From Bigelowiella natans CCMP2755 (taxonomy: Eukaryota; Cercozoa; Chlorarachniophyceae), in the NCBI GenBank assembly GCA_000320545.1, contig ADNK01002211.1:1-22500 (forward strand): a stretch of 22,500 nucleotides of DNA. The letters run 5' to 3'. Below, in pieces: positions 11,267 to 21,584 of this stretch (positions within the stretch are counted from its first letter, which is position 1; each line of letters begins with the position of its first letter). A program made the position numbers and the translations under genes. Under the pieces are notes generated by a model, which ran no database searches, was not told where the DNA came from, and saw nothing but the letters and a program-made list of their open reading frames with translations.

Positions 11267-11851
11267 ACAAGTTCGTCAAATAACCTGCAACGAATCGCCA
11301 GAATGTGCATTTGGATACGAAGCTTTTGCGCGCGACCAAGCGCGTCATGTGATGCAATGGACATTGGATTTGCTCGCATTTCTTTGAAATTTTTCGTGCA
11401 CATCACATTTGGTCAAACGCACACACAAAAACATTCAAAATGTGGCAGCTAGAGTACAAACGCGCAGCGTGCATCCGCTACACAACGGGTGTGAATTTTC
11501 ACACTTTGAGGCCTTGAAAATGGACATTTTGGTGTCAACATTTCGATCATTTTTTCAGGTTTGGCCATCGGACAAGTTCTGATGACTTTTCTTTGACTAA
11601 CTGCAACTGCCTGCTGCTTCAAAGCGCGTTGCAAAGCGCTGCACTGTTCACAACCCCGTCGTTGCCGGGTTTGACGGACTTGTGGTGTGCTGTGCACATG
11701 TGTGATTGCGTCTTCATCTTTTGTCGCACATGCACGTAGCGTCGTGCTCGGGGACGTGTGCATCGATCGTGCGTGCATGCGCACGCTAGCACAGGCGTGC
11801 AGAGGCGAATGTCATGCTTGCATGCGCGAATTGCACTTGCAACACACGTGA

Positions 11852-12193
11852 TCAATTGGCGCACATGATGGAATGAACACAATTGAGGGCTGTGCGTGCA
11901 GGATGACGATCGGATTTGCTGCTGGTGCATGATGTGCTAGATGTGCCCGCCCTGCTGCACACGTGCACATGGCTGGTGTGAGTGGTCGCAATTTTGAGGC
12001 CCATTTGTTTTGCAAAAACAGCAAAAGCGAATGATGCGATGTCGATCATGTGCGCATTCATTTCGATCAGCATTCGTCGCACATCGTCCACCGCGCCAAA
12101 ATCCAACCGTGCGACCGTGCGCGCAACGCACGAAAGGTGTCGTCGATCGCGGCTAGGCGGCGCTGATGTGGATGTGACACACCTGCTGGACAT
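11852..12193 (-). CDS. Weak candidate ORF in the island
   Basis: A 113-codon minus-strand frame whose middle reads like a folded protein (VARLDFGAVDDVRRMLIEMN, then DIASFAFAVFAKQMGLK). The C-terminal third is Thr/Ser/His-rich and less convincing. The overlapping + frame 11982-12344 is also open and ends in protein-like sequence (DMAWQHLHADHNCINPGDEW), so strand is ambiguous. No family is recognised; it could be a decayed gene or chance in GC-richer DNA. Confidence 0.2.
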   Translation of the reverse strand: MSSRCVTSTSAPPSRDRRHLSCVARTVARLDFGAVDDVRRMLIEMNAHMIDIASFAFAVFAKQMGLKIATTHTSHVHVCSRAGTSSTSCTSSKSDRHPARTALNCVHSIMCAN

Positions 12194-12550
12194 GGCATGG
12201 CAGCATCTCCACGCCGATCACAACTGCATCAATCCCGGTGACGAGTGGGTTTTGAACAAACTGTGCTTTGCGCGTGCGGCCTGGTGCGCTCAATCGTTGC
12301 AATTTGACATTGGAAGCACACTGGAGCCTGTTTCTAGTGTTTGAGGTTCAAACTTGATTTTTTTTCGAATTTCAGCTTGAAAACCTCACTTTTCAACGCC
12401 TGCCAGCGGGCGAAAATTGAAAAATTCTTGCCACTTTTGAACACGCTAGCGCATTTGCATTTGCGTGCCACAAGTTTTGCAAGCTCATGAGGGTGTGCAC
12501 ACACTGGCTTCATGGACGTGCGAAGTTTCAGCACACGCACGCAAAAAGCA

Positions 12551-12626
12551 CTGTGAGTGGTTTTTGCCTTTGAACCACTCACAGTTCGCGAACTGTGAGT
12601 GGTTCAAAGGCAAAATCCACTCACAC
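12551..12626. repeat. Near-perfect 76-bp palindrome
   Basis: Arms of about 37 bases meet without a spacer at TTCGCGAA (12585-12592). The left arm starts TGTGAGTGG and the right arm mirrors it back to CCACTCACA, with about one internal mismatch. It can form a long hairpin or cruciform and lies outside any supported gene. Confidence 0.9.
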
Positions 12627-13019
12627 AAAAGGCAAGGTCACGGGATCGAAGCTTGGTCAGGAAGCAAAAATGGTCAACAAAGTTGAAACAAAAAAAAGTC
12701 GGGTCTGAAGCAAAAATGAGAAAATTCCAAAAATCAAAAGTGCAATGTGAGGAAGAAGCAATCTCTGAGTGAACAAGACAAGGAAATGATGAGTTCAAAA
12801 AGAAGACAAAGAAGACAAGCAGCCAATGTGCAACCTGGAGCGTGCGAATCAGAGGCGGTGCACTCGGAAGGAAAACGGGTTGATCAGTTCGATCACACGA
12901 CCTTCATTGTCATTGTCATGTTGCGACAATGATGATGATGATGATGATGACCGCAACGACAACCGCTCGTCGCAATGACAACCGGTTGCGTCCCAAGCGC
13001 CCCCCACCAACGGGCCGCC

Positions 13020-13076
13020 AAACAGGCGCCAATGTGGGCGCCAACACAACCAAACAGGCGCCAATGTGGGCGCCAA
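13020..13076. repeat. Tandem GGCGCC-containing duplication
   Basis: The 25-base unit starting AAACAGGCGCC and ending GGGCGCCAA occurs at 13020-13044 and 13052-13076, offset 32. Each unit holds two GGCGCC palindromes, and related CAGGCGCCCATG follows near 13090. Confidence 0.85.
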
Positions 13077-14174
13077 TGTGATGACAACAGGCGCCCATGC
13101 GCGCCACGCTGTGTCCGCCATGACCAGGCGCGACATGCATGCATGGATCAGGATGATGTGCAACTACAAGCACACACCTGGGCGCGCGTGGGCGCGCAGA
13201 TGTGTGCTCAATGACTCTCAATTGAAAATTCATGCCATTCGTTGCACACTTGATGCAGTTGTGATGCGATGACACATGCACTCCACGTTTGCAACCAATG
13301 ACAACCATCTGAACCACAGCAGCTGCTGCTGATTGAACACGCTGGCAGCGCATGCGGATGACTTTGACCACGCACATGCATGCGCCGGAGGCTGCCCGTG
13401 CGCGCTGCATTGTCTGGATTGTCCCGCGGTGATGCTGCCACCAGACGCGCGCAGACATGCGTCTAGCTTGTTCGATGAGCCTTCTGGCTCACTTTGTGTC
13501 ATTCATTGCCACACTTTCTGCATCGCGCATGCGCCTCGATCCCGCCAGCTCATCGATCATGCATGCTGATGTCAACTTGCACGTGACGTGAGCATCGTGT
13601 TGTGTGAGAGTGCGTGCGTTGCGATCGATGCATTGCATGTCGCATCATGTTGCCGCATCAGCTAGATTAGCCACGTTTGGTCGATCTAGAGTCCTCTAGT
13701 CCTGGCCGGTGTGCATGGCATGCCAGCATGTGGACATGAGCGCAAGAGCTTGCTGAGGCGTGTGCGCACGGGGTGTCCATTAATTGCCTTAGAACTTGAT
13801 TTCTCGATCCAAGCTTGTTGCACACGAGCGCATGCGCATGCTGTGATGCAGGCTTAATTGACTGATGTGTACGACGCGTTTCGCCCTGATGATTCGGTCA
13901 TCTTTTTTTGGACCTAGTGCACATGCAATGCATTTCGCAAGCTAAATGGGCTGCATGCTCATCAGCATCACAACGCACTTGCTGCTATGGCAATGATAAA
14001 GAACGACACAAGTGCAGAGCTATGGCGGAGCACCGATGTGATCGAAGCTGGTGCAGCTAGTCCATGGTTAGATTTGGACTCTACGCGTCAAGAAAGGCAG
14101 GTGATGTAGAAATATGGCAATACGACTGCCAAATGTGTGCTCCCTAAAATTTAAGACCAAGGTGTCCTTATACA

Positions 14175-14975
14175 TCACTTTTTATTCTTACCACTCTTCG
14201 TGGCTTTGAGGTATGCTGCATATCCAATAAACACTTCCTGGACTATTCCTGGAATCAAGATATACATGGAAAATTCTCTTAGAATGCTAATTATTTTGGA
14301 TAATGACTTCCAAGAACGCACGTATTTGTTGTTAATGCGCTATAATAATATAATAAAGAAAATGAAACAGGAACAAAAAATATCATCGGTGTTTTAACCT
14401 AAGAATAGGAACATCGCGTGATATATATTTTATTCATGCAAATGTATGTAGCAGCATGAATACCTGCACCTATCCGTTTTATCGTTTGGATTATTCCCTC
14501 CACATCAGGAACCACGAAATCGCTTGAAGTCACAATTTTTGATTTGCCAGTAACTACTACCGCAGAATCTGCTGCTCGTTTTCGCTTCTTCCTACCACTG
14601 GTAGTAGGTGTATCGTTGCGAAGAACTGGGCACAAATGTGCGGCGGTTGCAACTGAAAACTAAAAAAACAACGCATTCAACAATAAGAATGAACAGTATT
14701 TGGATTGACGAATACATAGTTAGGAATAAGGAGTGAGTACATCAAAGACCGATGAATACCTAAATACTACCCTTTTGTTGAAACTATAACAAACACCATT
14801 CGTACGTACGTACGTACTACTACTACTACTACTACTTGCAACCTTTCTTGGTGTTTTGGAGTCATTCTTCCATTTAGCAACAACAATACCACCGTAAGCC
14901 CCATAAATATCATAGCCTATTTCCAAGTACTTCCCCACCGATATTTGAAGATCCTTTTGTTTATTATAGATTATA

Positions 14976-15007
<32 letters not shown>

Positions 15008-16381
15008 TGTCAATATTCATTTGCTGGCCGAAGCAGCAGCACAGACTTTCCTCCTCCTCCTCCTCCTCCTCCTCCTCCTCGCTATGTAGTAAACAAGTAC
15101 AATGCTATACATATTAGCAAGCTGCTTATAGCAAGTAATTGATTATATATGAGATTAACTATGTGCCCTCAATTATATGCACGAAAAGAAAATAGTAGTA
15201 GTAGTAGTAGTAGTAGTAGTAGAGTAGTAGTAGTAGTAGTAAACCACTGCCATTGTTGGTTGTATGCTAATATTCCTCCTCTTCGTATACTTTTCGTTGA
15301 TTCATAGCAATGCTATTTGTTGCGTCGTTAATCAATGAAGCAATTGACCAGCACACTCACCTTGACGAAAAAATCCACGGGATCAAAGCCTGGCAGTGCT
15401 CGTTCGAGGCACTTATTCTCCTCAACCCCATCATCATGACCTCCTCCTCCTCCTCCTTCTCTCTTTGTTTTCTTCGAGTTGTTGTTGTTGTTCTTCTTCT
15501 TCTTCCTCCCCATCATCTTGGTAATGGAGGTCAAAGATGCGATAGGACCTAATGAAATGATGTGTGAGGATATAACAATGAAAAGAGGAAGAAAGGTAGG
15601 AAAAAAAAATGGTTGTGAGGACAAGGTCGGTAGAAGAATACAAACCGAAAAACAACGATTTAGTAGTAGTGCTCTCATTATATATAATACATGTATAAAT
15701 CGCAGTAAATTACTTAGAGAAAAGTATTAGTGTGTGTGTGTGTGTGTGTGTTTAGCGTATGTTGTGCTGATGCAAATGGCTGAATGTTGCTACTCTTAGC
15801 ATATAAGAATTATCTGCTGCAAGTAAGTAGTAGTGCTTACTACTGCTTCATTGACCTAAAGATACTGGATCTAGCATAATGAAGATATCAAATGACTCCT
15901 ATTATTACGTAGAACAAACACAAATATAAAGAAGAAGAAGAAACAGTTAGCAAAAGAAACGAGGAAGTAAGAAGGTAGAACGGCATTAGGGTTTAATAGT
16001 GCATCGTTGAAAACAAAGAAGTAGTAAATGATGTATTATCACTGTTGGTAGTGGTAGATAGTAGTAGTAGCGGAAATACTATGAATTGTGTAATATTATT
16101 ACCAAGGGCGTTTTAAAGATAGTTTTCCATTCTTTAAATGAGTATGATGATGATAATGACGACGATGATGATTGAGATGGATTTCTTGTTCTTGGACCAC
16201 CATCACCACCACCACCACCAACCCCATCTCCATGAATATTTTCTCCCCCAGCAGCAGCAGCAGTAGATTTAAATAAACATCTTTTCCTTAAATGATTTGA
16301 CGACGCACGTGCATAAGTCGTGATACGTCTAAGGAGTTCTGATGATGGTGACTCCGATGTCCACATCTATTGAACACATAT

Positions 16382-16415
<34 letters not shown>

Positions 16416-16589
16416 ACACATTGAAGAAGAGGAAGACACAAAAGAACTATCAATTCAACACATTACAACAAAATCTCAATCAGCATAAACTATTGGTTAT
16501 TATATTCCTACTAATTAATAAATACCATATCCATATAGTACTAGTTACTATAGGAGGATTACTATTATCATAAGCTACTACCACTACTA

Positions 16590-16628
<39 letters not shown>

Positions 16629-17416
16629 TACTAACCTTTGATTCAGGATCATCTTTTGTAATGATGTACATAGCCGCCCCTCCGCTATCTGTGGTGAGAT
16701 CATTATGCGAGAAGAAGAAGCAGAAGAAGAAGAAGAAGAAGAAGAAGAAGAAGAAGGAGAATTCATTCACCATTGATTGAAAGCTTAGCGGAGACTAAAG
16801 AAAAGGAATGGTTTTGTTGTCTTTCTTCCATCTCTTCTCTTCATCCTCCTCTTATGATTATATTGAAGAGTTGTAGTATTTCTAGCAGCAGTATATATGC
16901 ACTATATTATCATCTCCATCCCTACACAACAACAATAACAACAACAACAACTACTACTACTACTATTACTTCAACTACTTCAGAACAAAGATATAATGCG
17001 ATACTACTACTACTACTACTACTACTACTAATAATAATAATAATAGACGATGGTACACATCCTCCTTACTACATTCCTCATCATTATGAATACACATCCA
17101 AGTTCTCAAGAATACATTGTATGAATAAACTACAACTACTATACAACATACACGCACAACAAGTGCACAAAAATATGACCTCCTCCCTTTCCACGTCGTT
17201 CCACAAATCTTTTGAATGAAACATAGACATTAAAGAATAATAATTCAGAAAACACCAACAATAATAATACAAAGGAGGTATGTGAAATGGTTGCTTTTTA
17301 CTGGTCATCTACTAATCATAGACAATTCAAGTATTAGTATTAGTAGTAGTAGTAGGATGATGATGATGATGATAATGATGATGATGACAATGACAACACT
17401 CTCATATGTAGTATTG

Positions 17417-17447
<31 letters not shown>

Positions 17448-17741
17448 CTCAATATTATACTTCTTACTTGGCAGCAGCACGTGATTTATCTTTGAGCGAC
17501 ATTTCATCATTCACATCCACAATCAAAGGCTCATCCTACCACCAAATGAAAAGGCGCCACATGACCGAAAACACAAACATACATATTTTCAATAGTAATC
17601 AACCTTTTTGTAACAACAACAACAACAACCCTATGATAGATTCTCAGGAATAAATATATGTGATAATACTACATAATTTCCTTATTTTATTCCTTATTGT
17701 ATCATTATCCTTGATATACCATCATCATCATCATCATCATC

Positions 17742-17777
<36 letters not shown>

Positions 17778-17838
17778 ATACTGCTACTACTATTACTATT
17801 ATAATCTTCTTCTGTCTCTCCTCCTCCTCCTCCTCCTC

Positions 17839-17869
<31 letters not shown>

Positions 17870-18821
17870 TTAACCCTAATGCTACCTTCCATGGATGTGT
17901 GCCAAGTAAATCAAGGAATCTAGAGATAAGATAAGATAGATGAGCAGGAAGGAAAGAAAGAGAAGAAGGAAGATGAGGAAGAAGTAGATCAATTATTTGG
18001 TGGTTAGGTATCATAGGAGGATGATAATGATGATGATGCGACAAAATCAGCATATTATTTAGCAATAGTAGGCGTGAGCCATGGTAGATGTAATGGGTTG
18101 TTGATCTGAAGAAGAGTCGTAGTAAGAAGAAGGCATGGGAATTATAATGTGTATAACGATGATGATGATGGCGATTCTGCTGCTGTTGTTTGTTCTGGCT
18201 TCTAACGAGTCATCATTGATTGATATACCAACCATTATCAAATATAGTAATTGATCATAATCATGATCATCATCGTGACCATCATCATAAATAAAGAATA
18301 ACCGAATAAATCCGCTAAGTGAAGATGCTGGTGATTGTAATGACGCAGATCCAGAGTTAACATAAACCTTGATGATGATGATGATTATGATAATTATGAA
18401 TAATTGATTGTTAGTTGTTATTGATGAACCCGACATTCATTCATTGATGAGGAGACAACAACAAGATTATAGGAGGTAATAATAGAAGAAAACTACCACA
18501 ACAACAACTACTACTACAACTTAACACATGACTTAATATGAATCACGGCACAATAACAAGAATACACCAGGAAATAATTGTTTAATCTAAAAATAGAAGT
18601 TAGCAGAAAAGATACTTAGCTTCGAGTTACTTGTTCATTTATCATCCTTTATTATTATTATTATTATTATTAATATTATCATTGTGATTATTTGCGCAGG
18701 TATGTAGCAGTTGTATGTTGTTGTTGTTGTTGTTGTTGTTGTTTACCGCTGCTACTATCAGTTCAATCGCTTCGTCGGGAAACCTGATGATGATAGATAA
18801 TCAATTAAATAATAACAAATA

Positions 18822-18858
<37 letters not shown>

Positions 18859-19688
18859 GTAGTAGTAGTAGTAGCAGTAATTAATAGCACATTATTCGGA
18901 TTATGTTAGAAGAAGGGACTCTAAATAACTACAGACGCCTTTTATTTACATCTTTGTTAGATGTAAATTAGTTATGCTTTTAGAACAGCATTTCCTCCTT
19001 CCTTTCTTTTCTTTCACTATTACGGTCTATTCATCTTCTACTACTGTTGCTGGTACTACTACTTACTACCTTTGTAACGGTTGTAATGATGCTCGAGGTC
19101 CAATCGTTTTGGGCCTATATTTATCACCATCACAAGTAGTATTTATCATCACATATAGTAACAAAGTCATTCGAGTTGCTGTAGTAGTGCAGCAGTTGTT
19201 TCTCAACATACATGTCTAACCCATCAAGTATTGTATATTTGCAGTTGTTTCTCAACATACATGTTCCAACAAGTCATTCGAGTTGCTGTAGTAGTGCAGC
19301 AGTTGTTTCTCAACATACATGTTCCCATCAAGTATTGTATATTTGCCGACAATTCTCGATTTCTCTCTTCTTGTTTTAAGTAGTAGTCCGTTGATTGTAT
19401 TGTTTGTTATTACCCTAATTGACTGCCTATTTCGTCTTCAGGTGCTGCAGCAGCTGCTTCCATCCTTATATTTATATGAGTATTATAATTTGCGCAGTAG
19501 TATTTAGGCCGAAGAACGCAAAGAAAGGGTGAAATGATGATTGCAAATGATAAAGAAATGCTTATGTTTTTAAAATGTCCTTCTCAAAAAGATAATATGT
19601 TTGCCCTTCATGTGTTAAAAAAACTTTCTTAAATACGATAAGTTGTCAAATTGTCGTAATTCAAATTTATTAAACAACAATTAGTCAT

Positions 19689-19724
<36 letters not shown>

Positions 19725-19843
19725 TAAACCATTCCAACGAACATGCTGCTCTCGATGAGAAAAGATGCGCCGCCGCCCTACCATACAGAATCGAGGAAGA
19801 ATAGTGTGTATGTGAGTAATTGTACTAGTAGAATTGTAGTAGA

Positions 19844-19876
<33 letters not shown>

Positions 19877-20478
19877 CTATTTGCTATTCGTACACACACA
19901 TATGTAATCATCTCTGCTACTTCTTACTTACTTACTTACTTACTACCATCTTTTTGCTATTCTGCACGCAGGGCCATAAGTTGGATGTTTGAGGGAGAAA
20001 CTACGAATCTGCCAAATCACAATAACAACAAATGATTTTTCATCACCGACGATCGATTATCTATTCATTCAATAATTGATTGGCATCATCATTTAAACAT
20101 ATTAAATTATTTATCATTTTCATCGGTAAATAATATTATTAATACACGAAGAAAAAGCGAGAAGACATTCATTCATCCATCCATCCTACTAACCAGAGAA
20201 TGGTGCTTGGGGCGAGCAATGAGATCGCGACGAAATGCTCTTGCTGGAATCTTATCATAGTTGAATAATAATGTGTAACAATAGTAATTAATAATATAAA
20301 CAACAACCAACCAAACATCGTAACAACATCATCAATACTGATTAATGCTGCAATGCTTGAAAGCACACTTTTCGGGCTAATAATTATAACTGACCCCAAA
20401 GGAGGTTAGTTACTATTATAATTCGTAATTCGTATATCTTCTGTTCTTCTCTTTCTTTCTTCATTGAAACAAGTCTAT

Positions 20479-20510
<32 letters not shown>

Positions 20511-21107
20511 TTACTACTACGTCAACAACAAAAACAAAGCCAAGATGTTGTTGTTGTTGTTGTTGTTGTTGTTGTCAGCATATTAATGACTACCATTGAG
20601 TACTACAACAACTACTACTACCTTTGCTTTCTCCATAGCTAATACCACGCCATCATCATCTGCATAATGACCCCTATTATTTGCACACCAGTCAGGAAAA
20701 CCACACAACACAGTAGTTGTAGTAGTAGTAGTCGATCAGTTATTTAGAAAGCAACAAACAGTATCAAAAGGGAGGGAGGGGAAACAACATATAATGAAGC
20801 TTTTAAATGTATAATAATATAGCTGATGGTATTGATCTATCTATCTATCTTCCTATCTATCACTATACACATGTACTACTACTACTACCATCGGTATTTA
20901 TTATTGACCACCTTTGCTGCTGCTGCATTATAGCTGCTGCACTCGCTTTGGCGAGAGACTACATACACAACACATAATCAACATCATATAACATCATCAT
21001 TTAATGACATATAAGGAGTCGGAGAATATGGGAAACACTTCTTCTACCTTTTACCCCCTTGACACACAAAAAACAAAATAATACAGATTATGATATTCAA
21101 ATAATGA

Positions 21108-21141
<34 letters not shown>

Positions 21142-21514
21142 TCTCTGGCTTAATGATATCGTAGTATATACAATTACTATTGACTTGAATGATATTGTAT
21201 GTATAACTACTACTACTACTACTACAACTTGCTATCACCTCACGATGTGCCATCTCTCTGTCGTATAAAATACGCATTCGAAAGCAAAACCCTATGACGA
21301 TGACGATGACGACGTTTAGTTGGTAAAATGTAGTAGTAGTGATATGCTACTGTTGGTTATTCGCTACTACTACTACTACCCCATTACAACACAAATTAAG
21401 TGGTAATAGACATGTTTTAATAGACGTCATCATCATCATCGTCATCATCATCATCATCCCTAACAATAAGACTATATCCAACAAAGAGTAGACGGACGTA
21501 TTTGTACTTGTTGG

Positions 21515-21584
<70 letters not shown>

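Larger units (their letters stand above)
10650..14100. other. GC-richer, subtelomere-like island between convergent genes
   Basis: Base composition shifts abruptly about 50 bases after the gene B stop and shifts back about 75 bases before the gene A stop. The island is dense in self-complementary words (TGCATGC, GCATGC, GATCGATC, CACGTG, GGCGCC) and lacks the trinucleotide repeats of the flanks, apart from (GAT)n near 12929. It carries a large palindrome at 12551-12626 and GGCGCC repeats near 13020. Many ORFs are open on both strands, as expected of GC-richer DNA; none is recognised. It may be displaced subtelomeric DNA, an insertion, or a decayed foreign gene block; the sequence alone does not decide. 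Confidence 0.7.

Noticed and set aside
12916-13458. 180-aa minus-strand ORF, the longest in the window
   Set aside because: It is open mainly because the region is GC-richer; it contains poly-Ile from the GAT repeat and His/Ala/Gly runs from GGCGCC repeats, with overlapping ORFs in other frames.
16480-16773. Poly-Phe/poly-Val ORF
   Set aside because: Only 16636-16688 is a UTP22 exon; the rest reads through TTC and GTA intron repeats.
17049-17104. Possible exon between 17180 and 16688 (ELGCVFIMMRN or TWMCIHNDEECSK)
   Set aside because: Including it breaks the Nrap order; joining 17180-17208 directly to 16636-16688 keeps phase and gives GKGGDSGGAAMYIITK.
18059-18436. 125-aa minus-strand ORF taken as one exon
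   Set aside because: Only 18303-18367 is coding. Splicing at 18302 joins SGFIR to FLDLLGTHPWK in phase and restores the Nrap motif, while the long ORF does not.
18974-19219. 81-aa + strand ORF with protein-like composition
   Set aside because: It is antisense within the long UTP22 intron and runs into the 107-bp tandem repeat; no splice partners were seen.
19414-19464. MEAAAAAPEDE as the start of a separate gene
   Set aside because: An acceptor precedes the ATG, and the exon joins AACSLEW to FPDEAIELIVAA in phase, so it is internal to UTP22.
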